Source: Neolewinella xylanilytica (GTDB lineage Bacteria > Bacteroidota > Bacteroidia > Chitinophagales > Saprospiraceae). From it: 64,000 bases of DNA. The DNA is taken from positions 36,895-100,894 of the forward strand of contig NZ_PTJC01000008.1 in assembly GCF_002934605.1 (NCBI RefSeq). The letters run 5' to 3'. Positions within the stretch are counted from its first letter, which is position 1; each line of letters starts with the position of its first letter. Below the pieces are notes generated by a model. It ran no database searches and was not told the DNA's origin. It saw only the letters and a list, made by a program, of their open reading frames with translations. A program made the translations under genes and the position numbers. Shown here piece by piece: positions 51,666 through 61,617 of this stretch.

Positions 51666-53471
51666 ATGCAGTCCATTCGCAACATCGCTATCATCGCCCA
51701 CGTCGACCACGGGAAGACTACCCTCGTGGACAAAATGCTCCTCGCCGGGCAACTCTTCGGCGATCACGAAAACCCCGGTGAGCTGATCATGGACAGCAAC
51801 GACCAGGAGCGCGAGCGCGGCATCACCATCCTGGCCAAGAACGTTTCCATCCAGTACAAGGGCACGAAGATCAACATCATCGACACCCCCGGTCACGCGG
51901 ATTTCGGCGGTGAGGTGGAACGCGTCCTTAATATGGCCGACGGCGTGCTGCTGCTCGTGGACGCCTTCGAAGGCCCCATGCCGCAGACCCGCTTCGTAAT
52001 GGATAAGGCCCTCAAGCTCGGCCTCAACCCGCTGGTAGTCGTCAATAAAGTCGACAAGCCCAACTGTACCCCCGAGGAGGTGCACGAGATGGTCTTCGAC
52101 CTGATGTTCAGCCTGGACGCCACCGAGGAGCAACTCAACTTCCCCACCATCTACGGTTCGGCCAAGAACGGCTGGATGAGCGAAGACTGGCGGAAACCCA
52201 CCGAAACCATCCTGCCCCTGCTCGACGCCATCCTGGAGCACGTGCCCGAGGCGGAGATCAAGGACGGCAACACCCAGATGTTGGTCACCAGCATCGAATT
52301 CAGCAAGTACATCGGCCGCATGGCCATTGGCAAACTGAGCCGCGGTACGCTGAAGCGCAACCAGTCGGTCACCCTGATCAACCGCGAAGGCGAGGAAACG
52401 AAACAGCGCGTCCGCAACCTCTACGTCTACGAAGGCTTCGGCCGCACGGAAGTGGAAGAGGTCCAGACCGGCGACATCTGCGCGGTCTTCGGCGTGGAAG
52501 GCTTCGAGATCGGTGACACGATCGCCGACGGCGAGAACCCCGAGGCGCTGCCCACCATCGCCATCGACGAGCCGACGCTGAGCATGGTGTTCACCATCAA
52601 CGACAGCCCCTTCTTTGGCAAGGAAGGCAAGTACGTCACCAGCCGCCACATCAAGGACCGCCTGACCGCCGAGCTAGAGCGCAACCTCGCCCTGCGGGTA
52701 GAGGATGGCGACACCGCCGACAAGTTCAAGGTATTCGGTCGGGGCGTCATGCACCTTTCCGTACTGATCGAGACGATGCGCCGCGAGGGCTACGAGCTGC
52801 AAATCGGCCAGCCCCAGGTTATCGTAAAAGAAATTGACGGCGTGAAGCAGGAACCCGTCGAGGAACTGACGATCGACTTGCCCGACGAAATGTCCGGCAC
52901 CGCCATCAACATGGTCACCCAGCGTAAGGGACAAATGCTGAGCATGACCCCGAAGGGTGAGCGGATCGTCCTGGAGTTCGAGATTCCCAGCCGCGGCATC
53001 ATCGGTCTGCGCTCCAATATGCTCACGGCCACCCAGGGCGAGGCCATCATGACGCACCGCTTCAAGGAGTTCCAGCCGCACCGCGGTGAGATTCCCGGTC
53101 GCCTGAACGGCTCGCTGATCTCCATGGAGAACGGCAAAGCCATCCCCTACTCCATCAACAACCTCCAGGATCGCGGCCGCTTTTTCATCGACGCCAACGA
53201 GGAGATCTACGAAGGCCAGGTGATCGGCGAGAACAGCCGCGCGGCAGACCTCGTGATCAACGTGACGAAGACCAAGAAGCTCACCAACATGCGCTCCTCG
53301 GGTAACGACGACAAGGCCCGCCTGGTACCGCCCCGGAAATTCTCCCTCGAAGAAGCACTGGAGTATATCCAGGCCGACGAGTACGTGGAAGTAACGCCGG
53401 AAAGCCTGCGGCTGCGGAAAACGTTGCTGCGGGAGGCCGAGCGGAAGCGTGGGGAAAAAATTACTATGTGA
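51666..53471 (+). CDS. typA: Translational GTPase TypA/BipA
   Basis: 601 residues, the typical length. A ribosome-binding GTPase related to EF-G that helps 50S assembly, especially under stress or cold. G motifs: HVDHGKTTLVDKML (G1), RGITILAKNVSIQYKGTKIN (switch I), DTPGHADFGGEVERVL (G3), NKVDKPN (G4). Then the domain II beta barrel (GRMAIGKLSRGTLKRNQSVT), the EF-G-like C-terminal domains and the TypA-specific end (SSGNDDKARLVPPRKFSLEE, then AEALEYIQADEYVEVTPESL-like tail; here LEYIQADEYVEVTPESLRLR). A -7 element stands upstream; it converges with the big protease gene across a repeat region. Confidence 0.97.
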   Translation: MQSIRNIAIIAHVDHGKTTLVDKMLLAGQLFGDHENPGELIMDSNDQERERGITILAKNVSIQYKGTKINIIDTPGHADFGGEVERVLNMADGVLLLVDAFEGPMPQTRFVMDKALKLGLNPLVVVNKVDKPNCTPEEVHEMVFDLMFSLDATEEQLNFPTIYGSAKNGWMSEDWRKPTETILPLLDAILEHVPEAEIKDGNTQMLVTSIEFSKYIGRMAIGKLSRGTLKRNQSVTLINREGEETKQRVRNLYVYEGFGRTEVEEVQTGDICAVFGVEGFEIGDTIADGENPEALPTIAIDEPTLSMVFTINDSPFFGKEGKYVTSRHIKDRLTAELERNLALRVEDGDTADKFKVFGRGVMHLSVLIETMRREGYELQIGQPQVIVKEIDGVKQEPVEELTIDLPDEMSGTAINMVTQRKGQMLSMTPKGERIVLEFEIPSRGIIGLRSNMLTATQGEAIMTHRFKEFQPHRGEIPGRLNGSLISMENGKAIPYSINNLQDRGRFFIDANEEIYEGQVIGENSRAADLVINVTKTKKLTNMRSSGNDDKARLVPPRKFSLEEALEYIQADEYVEVTPESLRLRKTLLREAERKRGEKITM

Positions 53472-53478
53472 TTTTTTT

Positions 53479-53640
53479 TAGTCGGCTTTGCCGGTTAGTG
53501 GGTAGTCTTTTAGTCGGCTTCGCCAGTTAGTGGGTAGTCTGTTAGTCGCCTTCGGCGGTTAGTCGGTAGTTCATAGTCGCCTTCGGCGGGTAGTCTCTTC
53601 CCCGGCTTCGCCGTTTCAGTCGCCTTCGGCGGGTAATGGC
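53479..53640. repeat. Imperfect 31-33-bp tandem repeats with TAGTCGGCTT / CGCCTTCGGCG cores
   Basis: About five degenerate units follow the typA stop: each begins with TAGTCGG/C and CTTCG/TTTGC and ends in TTAGTNGGTAGT. The CGCCTTCGGCG parts are self-complementary with TTC loops, so each unit can form a small hairpin. A related fragment (TTAGTCTG, TTAGTCGCC) is found after the oligopeptidase gene at about 61618-61672. The interval 53472-53773 has no other gene; the repeats may terminate both convergent transcripts. Confidence 0.7.
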
Positions 53641-53773
53641 TTTGGCGGGGCTCTTTTGAACCTGTGCCCGAAATAGATGAGTTCTTTTCGTCGGAATACG
53701 TAAGTCCTGGATAGCCTTTGCAAAGCAAAAAGCTATCCAGGACTTGACGTATACAATCCTACTATCTTTTCGA

Positions 53774-56700
53774 TTAGATAAGTTGCGGATCGGCTACCGC
53801 TACGGATAATAGGTCGTGGCGAACGAAGCGGGAATGGCAGGCGGCACTGTATCCGGTGACTTTCACGGCCAGGGTATAACTGCCGGGGATGCGGGTGTCG
53901 GTGAACCGGCCAGTGGTGTAGCCCGGATTAGTAGGTCGCTTAATATCCCGGAAATCGATGATGCGGCCGAGGTCCGTGGGGATGATCGGCGGACCGGCGG
54001 CGGTTACGGTCGGTCGGACCAGCGTAGTCGTCAGGGTGCCAGCGGCAGCGGTGGTTAGACGGCCCGAGGCGATCGTGTAGTTGGAACCGTTACTTCCATT
54101 GGTTTGGATGGCTTTACCGTTACCGGAACCCATCTCGAGGCGGGTGATGGATGGAGCGAGAAAGTCCGTACCGCTTTCAGCGCGCAATTGGTCGCGGTAG
54201 AGGACGAGGCGGGCTAGATCGTAGCGGCGCGGGTTGTCACCAAAGTCTTTGCGCACGGTATCGGGTAGTTTTACCTTATCCAGCCGGTCAGCAACCTTGC
54301 GGATCAGTTCGTCGGTGCGGTAGCGGGGAGCCGCGACGGTAGCCTGCACTTTGACACCGGATACGGGGCCTTTGCCGTCGGTGACGCTCAGCCGCAGATC
54401 AATTGGTCGACCCGCGTAAACACGCTTCGGTGCCTCCAGTTGGAGCCCTACTCCACTACGCACGAAGCCACCCACGGTATAGGGTGTATGCTGTCGACGG
54501 GCGGTGGCTACCTCCACGGTCCACATCCCCGGCTGGGGATCCTGGAGCTGGAAGCTCACGTAGCCGGAGCCCACCGTGCGTACGTACTCCGTGGCGGAGT
54601 AGGGAAGCCAGCGCCCGCTCGGGGTTCGGAGGCGCACGGCGATATCCTGGGAGCCCTTCGGAGCGCTGGGGCGGTACCGCATGGATTCGTCATGCCAGGC
54701 TACGGTGAAGACGGCCGTATCGGCGCAGCTATCTACCAGTCCGCGCACCTGGGAAACGGAGGCCATCGCGGATTCGTTGATGATCACGCCTTCCCCGGTT
54801 ACCTGACCGCGGATGTAGTTGTAGATCTCGAACAGGTCGTCAATCGTAGGCATGAAGTAGTAGCGACCGTCGGTCGTATCGGCTACACTCGCGAGCAAAT
54901 TCTGGTCGGAGGCAGGGCCCATGGCACAACTGTAGACGGGCAGATCGGCGGGGAGGGCCGTTGCCGCGTCCAGTGCTCCCGGTTTGGTGGGGTTGCCCGC
55001 GTCACAGCCCTTATTATCGTACCCATCGGAAAGGAGCACCATGGCCCGGCGCGAACCCGCCGCAGTCAGCATGGAGCCGGCCCGTTGGATGCCGTCGCCC
55101 ATGTAGGTGCAGCCGTCGAAGGTAAGTCCGTCCACCGCCGATTTGGCCGCGTCCCGAATCGAAGCCCCGGTAATGGCCGTCGGACCGCCGGTGGTGGGAT
55201 AATCCTGGCTACCCGTACTTCCGAAGCTGACCACGCCGATGGAATCGTCCACGGAGAGCAGATCGATGAACTGGCGGGACGTCTGCCGGGTCACGTCGAC
55301 GTAACCGAAGGTCTGCATGGAACTGGAGCGATCCAGCACGGCAACGACGCTGACCGGATCGGCGGCCGGAACCTCGCCGTTATCGATAACCAGGGCGAAG
55401 TCCTGCCACAGCCCGGCTATGTCGGGACGAGCGGAAGCGGCAATGTTGCCGGCCACCACGGCGACTTCATACACGCCGCTGGGGTTCTGGATGAATACGC
55501 ATTCCAGATTGTTCAGGGCATCCGTGGCGCCACCGGTGGCCGAGAAGCCGTTGTTCCCAAACACATTACCGCGGAAAAGATTGCCGGAGCTGATCTGGGT
55601 CACCTCCAGGTCCAGGTCGTTCACTAGCGCGGGATTAGCGCCCACCGCGCCGGCGGCGTCCGTCCAGGCCACCGCGATGCGGAGCGGTAAGGTGGGGTCG
55701 GCGGCCGCCACCCGGATGCGGTACTCCTGTCCCGTGGCAGTAAAGGCGTGTCGCTGATCGAGGAAGATTTTCGGTCCCCGGTCGCTGGCCGGCGTCTGGA
55801 GGAGGCTGTTCTCGAGGGAGACCCTGCCCCACCCTACGTCGGTGTTCGGACCGGCGGCGATCGTCCCGCCGTTGCGATCCGGTCCCCCGGCCATCGATTC
55901 CGTACTCACGGTGAGGAAAGCACGTAAGAGCGCGGGACTGGGCGTAGCCCCACCCCGGGTCTGCCGCCACCAGTCGATAAGCAGGGCACACATGCCGGAA
56001 ACCACGGGGGCGGCCATGGAGGTGCCGCTCATACGCGTATGGTTGGGATGGGAGGTACCGCCGGTATCGACGTAGGCGCTACGGCCGGAAACGCTTCCGC
56101 GGGCGCTGATGACGTCCGTGCCGGGGGCAGCGATATTGGGTAGTAAGCGCCCGTCCGCCGAGGGACCGCGGGAAGAATCGGTCCGCAGACCGCGAATGTC
56201 ATCGATATCGCCCTCGCTCGGTCGGGCATTCAATGAGTTCCCCACGACGAAGGCGTTCTTTACCGCTTTGGTGCAGGTACCGGGGCCGGGGCCGCTGTTG
56301 CCGGCGGAGAAGACCACGACCAGCGGATTGACGTCGGTCGTCGTGGAGTCAGCGTCCCGCACGGCGAGGTCGAAGGTCCGGTCACCGGCCCCGTAGGTGG
56401 AGCCGTCCAGGGCGTACGAATTATTGATGATCTGCGCGCCCTGCTGTGCGGCGGTCTGGAGGCGCTGCTGGCGTGAACCGTTGAAGAATAAGCTGCCCAC
56501 CCGGGCGCCGGGAGCGACACCCTGGCCGAGCAGGAAACCCTGGGGGTCGGTATTCCCCGAGGCACCGTTGCCCGCCGCGATACCGGCTACGTGGGTACCG
56601 TGTCCGTCCGAGTCACCCGAAGTAAGTGCGCTGCCTGCGCCGTCCACGGCGAAGGCGAGCCGGCCGTTCAAATCGGCGTGGATTGTAGCAGCGACGTTCG

Positions 56701-57652
56701 TATCGATCCCGGAATCACAGATCGCAATGGTTACGCCGTTGCCGGTCACGCCCAGGGTGCCGAGGTTGCCCGCGTAGCCCGGATTGGGGGCGGTGTTCGG
56801 GGCGGGCGTCCCGTCGAGGTCTTCGTAGGCGATCTGGGCGGTGCGTTCGTCTTCCAGCACCGGGCGGCGAATGACGTCCACCCAGCGAACGTCCGGGTGG
56901 GCGGCCAATTCGGCCAGGGCGTCCGGGCCCATGATCGAAGCGGTAATACTCCGGTACGCATCGGCGGATGGGGCCGCGACAGCCTGTACGGTGCCTCCCA
57001 GGGCCTCCACCCGGGCGGCGATGGCCTCGACCGCTCCGTCGGCGAGCACCCCGATATCGACGCCTTCGATGGCGCCTAGTCCGTCCCGGTCGGCTTCCGT
57101 GTCCTCGTCGGTGAGCGACTTCACCCGGTCGGCGTCCATCAGTAGGGGATTGACCTTGTAGCCGGGTTCGAAGCGCCCGGTCCAGGCTACGAAGGGGAGG
57201 TTGCGTAGTGCCGTCACCGTTTCGCGGTCGGCACGCACGAAATAGGCGTAGGGGCCCACGGGTTCCACCAGCCGCACGCCGCGGGAGCTGACGATGCTCA
57301 ACCAGGATTCCTGGATCGGACCGACAAACTGAACTAGGTGGTTGATATCGGTATCCGTGTCTTCCGTTTCCGGGCGGCTCTCCAGCGTAAGCATTTCGGG
57401 TAGCTCGGGCGTGCTACCGGATTTGGTATCGATCTCGTAAGTGAACAGTTTGATGGTGTGGGGATCAGTGAGTTGCTTGACGCGCCAGCCACGCTTAGCG
57501 AGGGCATCGAGTTCCTGCGTCATGGCGGCGTCAACCAGGACGCCGCGATCGAGGTTGGCCACTACGCGGAGGTCGTCGCTTTCCGGCAGGGCTACCGGAC
57601 CGGATTCGTTGCGGGGAGTAAGGACGTAGCGGGTGAGGGTATTGTCTGGCAT
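53774..57652 (-). CDS. Subtilase (S8) fused to a von Willebrand A domain, no signal peptide
   Basis: 1292 residues. Triad: Asp313 in GVTIAICDSGIDTNVAATIH, His351 in [18 protein letters not shown] and Ser545 in MSGTSMAAPVVSGMCALLID. Residues ~630-760 look like a P-domain-type beta sandwich (FLDQRHAFTATGQEYRIRVA, LVNDLDLEVTQISSGNLFRG). Residues ~767-960 are a VWA domain with MIDAS DxSxS (Asp774-R-S-S-S778) in VVAVLDRSSSMQTFGYVD. The tail is beta-rich and may be a stalk. The N-terminus MPDNTLTRYVLTPRNESGPV has no signal peptide or anchor, strange for such a protease. Substrate and route of export are unknown. Confidence 0.85.
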   Translation of the reverse strand: MPDNTLTRYVLTPRNESGPVALPESDDLRVVANLDRGVLVDAAMTQELDALAKRGWRVKQLTDPHTIKLFTYEIDTKSGSTPELPEMLTLESRPETEDTDTDINHLVQFVGPIQESWLSIVSSRGVRLVEPVGPYAYFVRADRETVTALRNLPFVAWTGRFEPGYKVNPLLMDADRVKSLTDEDTEADRDGLGAIEGVDIGVLADGAVEAIAARVEALGGTVQAVAAPSADAYRSITASIMGPDALAELAAHPDVRWVDVIRRPVLEDERTAQIAYEDLDGTPAPNTAPNPGYAGNLGTLGVTGNGVTIAICDSGIDTNVAATIHADLNGRLAFAVDGAGSALTSGDSDGHGTHVAGIAAGNGASGNTDPQGFLLGQGVAPGARVGSLFFNGSRQQRLQTAAQQGAQIINNSYALDGSTYGAGDRTFDLAVRDADSTTTDVNPLVVVFSAGNSGPGPGTCTKAVKNAFVVGNSLNARPSEGDIDDIRGLRTDSSRGPSADGRLLPNIAAPGTDVISARGSVSGRSAYVDTGGTSHPNHTRMSGTSMAAPVVSGMCALLIDWWRQTRGGATPSPALLRAFLTVSTESMAGGPDRNGGTIAAGPNTDVGWGRVSLENSLLQTPASDRGPKIFLDQRHAFTATGQEYRIRVAAADPTLPLRIAVAWTDAAGAVGANPALVNDLDLEVTQISSGNLFRGNVFGNNGFSATGGATDALNNLECVFIQNPSGVYEVAVVAGNIAASARPDIAGLWQDFALVIDNGEVPAADPVSVVAVLDRSSSMQTFGYVDVTRQTSRQFIDLLSVDDSIGVVSFGSTGSQDYPTTGGPTAITGASIRDAAKSAVDGLTFDGCTYMGDGIQRAGSMLTAAGSRRAMVLLSDGYDNKGCDAGNPTKPGALDAATALPADLPVYSCAMGPASDQNLLASVADTTDGRYYFMPTIDDLFEIYNYIRGQVTGEGVIINESAMASVSQVRGLVDSCADTAVFTVAWHDESMRYRPSAPKGSQDIAVRLRTPSGRWLPYSATEYVRTVGSGYVSFQLQDPQPGMWTVEVATARRQHTPYTVGGFVRSGVGLQLEAPKRVYAGRPIDLRLSVTDGKGPVSGVKVQATVAAPRYRTDELIRKVADRLDKVKLPDTVRKDFGDNPRRYDLARLVLYRDQLRAESGTDFLAPSITRLEMGSGNGKAIQTNGSNGSNYTIASGRLTTAAAGTLTTTLVRPTVTAAGPPIIPTDLGRIIDFRDIKRPTNPGYTTGRFTDTRIPGSYTLAVKVTGYSAACHSRFVRHDLLSVAVADPQLI

Positions 57653-57829
57653 GATTGATGGATTTAAAGTGAATTACGGGCCTTATCCGACTACGCGTCG
57701 GAACAAGCATCGTGTCATTTTATCTCCTTGTTTTTCGCTCCGTTACCCGGTCGGTGAATTATTTGCTCGAAAAAAAGCAGCCCGCAGCGAGAATGTCCCA
57801 GACGGTCGCGGGGGCCGCGCCAGAGTGTT

Positions 57830-57837
57830 TATCTTTG
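57830..57837 (+). promoter_or_regulatory. Bacteroidota -7 promoter element (TATCTTTG)
   Basis: TATCTTTG fits TAnnTTTG, 20 bases upstream of the ATG at 57858. It drives the DUF6580/DUF481 pair on the plus strand. Confidence 0.55.
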
Positions 57838-57857
57838 TCGCCGAATAGAATACGCAT

Positions 57858-58430
57858 ATGTCCGTGACCCTGACCCGGCGGTACTTTCCGCTGCTGATTA
57901 CGATGATCTTACTCGCCGCCGCCAGCCGCCTGCTGCCGCACTGGCCGAATTTCGGTCCGGTGGGTGCGATGGCGCTTTTCGGGGCGGCTACCTTCCAGCG
58001 GCGGTGGATGGCCTTCGTGGTCCCCTTCGCGGCGCTCTACCTGAGCGACTTGGCGCTGAACAACCTTTTTTATGCCGAGTATTACAACGGCTTTTACTGG
58101 GGCTTCAGCAGCTGGGTATACGTTGGCTTCCTCCTCACCATCCTGCTAGGATTCGGGCTGCTGCGCAACCGGGATTTCAGCTGGTTACGCATCGGCGGCG
58201 CTACCGTCAGCGGCACCCTCGTCTTTTTCCTGCTCACCAACTTCGGAGTGTGGCTGGGGTCGTCCATATACCCGCAGTCCGGCAGCGGTTTACTGGCCGC
58301 CTACGCCGCCGGCCTCCCCTTCCTGCTGAACAGCGCGGCGGGGAACGTCTTTTTCGCGGGCTTGCTCTTCGGTGGGGCGCGCTACCTGGCTGCGGATCCT
58401 ATGGGCGCCGGAGCGCGGGAGCGGGCTTAA
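57858..58430 (+). CDS. DUF6580-family multi-span membrane protein
   Basis: 190 residues with five to six membrane segments: LLITMILLAAASRLLPHWPN, the AFVVPFAALYLSDLALNNLF part, YVGFLLTILLGFGLLRNRDF and VSGTLVFFLLTNFGVWLGSS. The PHWPNFGPVGAMALFGAATF and then the YPQSGSGLLAAYAAGLPFLL and NSAAGNVFFAGLLFGGARYL motifs fit the uncharacterised DUF6580 family of putative transport proteins. Substrate unknown. It is followed 13 bases after its stop by a DUF481 outer-membrane gene on the same strand, likely one operon. Confidence 0.85.
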   Translation: MSVTLTRRYFPLLITMILLAAASRLLPHWPNFGPVGAMALFGAATFQRRWMAFVVPFAALYLSDLALNNLFYAEYYNGFYWGFSSWVYVGFLLTILLGFGLLRNRDFSWLRIGGATVSGTLVFFLLTNFGVWLGSSIYPQSGSGLLAAYAAGLPFLLNSAAGNVFFAGLLFGGARYLAADPMGAGARERA

Positions 58431-58443
58431 TTCTGCTGATTTG

Positions 58444-59208
58444 ATGAATTGGATCTACCGGATTCCCTTGCTTTGCCTGGTGCTCTTTTGCACCCGCGCA
58501 ACGGCGCAAATCGTTAACATCGAAGACAAGCGAAAGGGCTTCGACACGGTCGGTTGGTACGGACAGATCGACCTAGGCGCTAACCTGACCCGCAACGTCA
58601 ACCAGGTGATCAGCGTGAACGGCGCCATCCGCGTCGATCGCAAGGGGCGGACCAACTCCCTCCTCGGTATCGCGGATTACAAACTCGTGCAGGTCAGCGG
58701 CGACAACGCCCTTAACGCCGGCTTCGGTCACCTGCGGCACGCCTACTACCTCAGCGACAAGTGGCGGTGGGAAACCTTCGGTCAGCTCCAGTACAACGAA
58801 CAGATCCGGCTGCAGCTGCGCGGCCTGCTGGGTACCGGTCCGCGGCTAAAGGTCCTCTCCATCGACAACAACCGCGTCTACCTCGGCACCCTCTACATGT
58901 ACGAGTATGACGAGGTCGCCGAAGGGGAAATCATCTACCGGAGTCATCGGCTGAGCTCCTACCTGAGCTTTAACCTCTACCCCTGGGAACAGCTTTCGGT
59001 CTCCAATACCACCTACTACCAACCGGTGCTACCCGACTTCCAAATGCCGCGCATCTCTACGGTGACCTCGCTGTCGCTAAAGGTGACCACCCGCCTATCC
59101 GTCCAGACCAGCTTCAGCCTCACCCACGACCCCCTCCTCAATCAGGGCTTGCCGGATGTGCCGAATACCACTTATGAGTGGATTAATGGGTTGCGGTATA
59201 GCTTTTGA
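58444..59208 (+). CDS. DUF481 outer membrane beta-barrel protein
   Basis: 254 residues from ATG 58444, with signal peptide MNWIYRIPLLCLVLFCTRAT (AQ). The sequence alternates beta strands (GWYGQIDLGANLTRNVNQVI, SVNGAIRVDRKGRTNSLLGI, YYLSDKWRWETFGQLQYNEQ) as in the DUF481 family of outer membrane barrels, and ends in an aromatic residue (GLRYSF), the usual barrel terminal signature recognised by BamA. It sits in the outer membrane; function unknown, though the family is linked to salt or acid stress in some bacteria. Likely co-transcribed with the DUF6580 gene. Confidence 0.85.
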   Translation: MNWIYRIPLLCLVLFCTRATAQIVNIEDKRKGFDTVGWYGQIDLGANLTRNVNQVISVNGAIRVDRKGRTNSLLGIADYKLVQVSGDNALNAGFGHLRHAYYLSDKWRWETFGQLQYNEQIRLQLRGLLGTGPRLKVLSIDNNRVYLGTLYMYEYDEVAEGEIIYRSHRLSSYLSFNLYPWEQLSVSNTTYYQPVLPDFQMPRISTVTSLSLKVTTRLSVQTSFSLTHDPLLNQGLPDVPNTTYEWINGLRYSF

Positions 59209-59275
59209 GCACACGCTCGCAGGTGGTTACGGGCGCGCTCGCGGTTAATTACCCGCGCACTCGCAGTTGGTTATC

Positions 59276-59371
59276 CGCACCCTCGCAGGTCCTTCGGACA
59301 CTCCGAGGTGCTAATGAACACTACGGGCACAGGACTTCGGGGTGTGGGGATAGCGACCCGCGAGTGTCCGG
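59276..59371. repeat. Dispersed repeat, copy A, with inverted-repeat structure
   Basis: About 96 bases, roughly 85 percent like copy B at 61695-61791 by eye. Shared parts include CCGAGGTGCTAAT and TCGGGGTGTGG. Within it, GGACACTCCGAGGTGC and the CCTCGGGGTGTG-type segment are partly complementary, so it can fold. A run of four degenerate 22-base units with a CTCGCAG core precedes it (about 59212-59290). It lies between the DUF481 gene and the oligopeptidase gene. Confidence 0.75.
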
Positions 59372-59431
59372 CCGCTTTACGATCTTCCTATCGCGCCGTC
59401 CGCTATCTTTAGCCAGCCCAACCAAAAAGCC

Positions 59432-61603
59432 ATGAACAAGTTATGCTACCTCCCCTTACTGTGTCTTGTCCTCGCAGGCTGCGGGAAAGAAATGGAATCT
59501 ATGACTGAAGCGAACCACCCCGCCATCCCCGTAAGCTACCCCGATACCCGCACCGACAGCACCGAAGAAGCGTATTTTGGTACCACCGTAAAGGACGAGT
59601 ATCGCTGGCTGGAGGATGACAACAGCCCCGAAACCAAGGACTGGGTACAACGTGAAAACAGTGCCACCTTCGGTTACCTCGAGCAAATCCCCTTCCGCAA
59701 GGACATCGAGCAGCGACTCACGGATCTGGTTAACTATCCCCGCCTCTCTTCTCCCTCCAAGGTGGGCGACTACTACTTTTACAGCCGCAACGACGGACTG
59801 CAGAACCAAGCGGTGATCTACTACAAGGAGGGCATGAACGGCGAGGAAAAGGTCTTCATCGACCCGAATGCACTGAACGCCCAGGGCACCACCAGCATCA
59901 ACTTGCTCGGTGCCGACCAGGACAACCGCTACATGGCCTACAGCCGCAGCGAGGCGGGCAGCGACTGGAACAAGATCTACGTCCGCGACATCGTCACGAA
60001 CCAGGATATGGACGACGAACTCGAATGGATCAAGTTCAGCGGAGCCGGCTGGTACGGCGACGGCTTCTTTTACAGCCGCTACCCCGCCCCGGAGGCGGGC
60101 GACGTGCTCAAGGGGAATAACATGAACCACTCGGTGTATTATCACCAACTGGGCCAGCCCCAGAGCGAAGACCGCCTGATCTACGCCGACCCGGAAAATC
60201 CCGCCTACTACCACTACGGCGGCACCACCGAAAAGGAGGACTACTTCATTATGTACGCCGCGCCGGGCACCGATGGCTTCGCGACGTACTACCTTCCCCT
60301 CCCGGGTGACGGACGGTTACCCGCCGCGATCGAGCCGATCGCCCTTTTCCCAGACACCAAGAATAAGAGCCAGGTGGTCCACGCAAGCGGTCGCAACTTC
60401 TGGGTACTCACCGACATCGGGGCGCCCAACTACCGCCTGGTCAAGATCGACCTCGACAAACCCGGCAAAAGCAGCTGGGTCGAGATCATTCCCGAGGCCG
60501 AGAGCCTTCTACAGGGCGTGAACACCGGCGGCGGCTACCTCTTCGCCAACTACCTGGAACGGGCCACGGATCGCTTTTACCGCCTGACCTACGAGGGCGA
60601 GAACAAGACCGCCGTGGAACTGCCCGGCGTCGGTTCCGCCGGCGGATTCGGGGGCAAGGAAGAAGACGACAAGCTGTTTTACGTCTACACCAGCTTTATC
60701 TACCCGCCGACCATCTTCGAGTACGATATCGAGGCCAACGAGAGCACCCCCTTCTTCGAGCCCACGCTGAAGTTCGACCCCTCCGAATACGAGGAGAAGC
60801 AAGTGACGTACATCAGCAAGGATGGCACCGAGGTGACGATGTTCTTAGTCCACAAAAAAGGACTCGAGCTCGACGGCAATAACCCCACCTACCTCTACGG
60901 CTACGGTGGCTTCAACGTCAGCCTCTCCCCGAGCTTCAGCGTCATGCGGATTCCGCTGCTGGAAAACGGCGGCGTCTTTGCGATGGCCAACCTGCGTGGG
61001 GGCGGAGAATACGGCGAGGAATGGCACCAGGCCGGCATGCTGAAGAACAAGCAGAACGTCTTCGACGACTTCATCGCGGCCGGTGAGTACCTCATCGACG
61101 AAGGCTACACCAGCAAAGAAAAGCTGGCAATCGCCGGCGGCTCCAACGGCGGGTTGCTCGTCGGCGCCGCCATGACCCAACGGCCCGACCTCTTTGCCGT
61201 GGCTTTCCCGGCCGTCGGGGTAATGGACATGCTCCGCTACCACAAATTCACCGTCGGCAAGGGCTGGATCCCCGAATACGGCAGCAGCGAAGATTCTTCG
61301 ATGTTCCCGGTACTCCGTGCCTACAGTCCGCTGCACAATCTGAAGGAGGGCACCGCTTATCCTGCCACCATGGTCACCACCGCCGACCACGACGACCGGG
61401 TCGTACCCGCTCATAGCTTTAAGTACGCCGCGAAGCTACAGGCCAGTCAGTCGGGTGATAAGCCCGTCCTCATCCGCATCGCCACCGACGCCGGGCACGG
61501 GGCCGGAAAACCGATATCCAAGACCATCGAAGAGCAGGCCGATATGTGGAGCTTCTTCTTTTACAATACGGATACGCCGGTTAGCTACCAGGTTAAGGGG
61601 TGA
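59432..61603 (+). CDS. Prolyl oligopeptidase family serine peptidase (S9), lipoprotein
   Basis: 723 residues. The signal MNKLCYLPLLCLVLAGCGKE carries the lipobox LAGC (Cys17), so it is membrane-anchored in the envelope. The N-terminal beta-propeller begins at DEYRWLEDDNSPETKDWVQR. Catalytic domain: LYGYGGFNVSLSPSFSVMRI, the nucleophile in LAIAGGSNGGLLVGAAMTQR (Ser in GGSNGG), Asp in TADHDDRVVPAHSFKYAAKL and His in DAGHGAGKPISK. These enzymes cut short peptides after proline. A near-consensus TATCTTTA (59404-59411) lies 20 bases upstream. It is flanked on both sides by copies of a dispersed repeat. Confidence 0.95.
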   Translation: MNKLCYLPLLCLVLAGCGKEMESMTEANHPAIPVSYPDTRTDSTEEAYFGTTVKDEYRWLEDDNSPETKDWVQRENSATFGYLEQIPFRKDIEQRLTDLVNYPRLSSPSKVGDYYFYSRNDGLQNQAVIYYKEGMNGEEKVFIDPNALNAQGTTSINLLGADQDNRYMAYSRSEAGSDWNKIYVRDIVTNQDMDDELEWIKFSGAGWYGDGFFYSRYPAPEAGDVLKGNNMNHSVYYHQLGQPQSEDRLIYADPENPAYYHYGGTTEKEDYFIMYAAPGTDGFATYYLPLPGDGRLPAAIEPIALFPDTKNKSQVVHASGRNFWVLTDIGAPNYRLVKIDLDKPGKSSWVEIIPEAESLLQGVNTGGGYLFANYLERATDRFYRLTYEGENKTAVELPGVGSAGGFGGKEEDDKLFYVYTSFIYPPTIFEYDIEANESTPFFEPTLKFDPSEYEEKQVTYISKDGTEVTMFLVHKKGLELDGNNPTYLYGYGGFNVSLSPSFSVMRIPLLENGGVFAMANLRGGGEYGEEWHQAGMLKNKQNVFDDFIAAGEYLIDEGYTSKEKLAIAGGSNGGLLVGAAMTQRPDLFAVAFPAVGVMDMLRYHKFTVGKGWIPEYGSSEDSSMFPVLRAYSPLHNLKEGTAYPATMVTTADHDDRVVPAHSFKYAAKLQASQSGDKPVLIRIATDAGHGAGKPISKTIEEQADMWSFFFYNTDTPVSYQVKG

Positions 61604-61617
61604 TTGATCGCTGGCTT

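Noticed and set aside
53510..53728. 72-codon minus-strand frame in the typA-downstream repeats
   Set aside because: It is repeat-derived and has no start or domain evidence.
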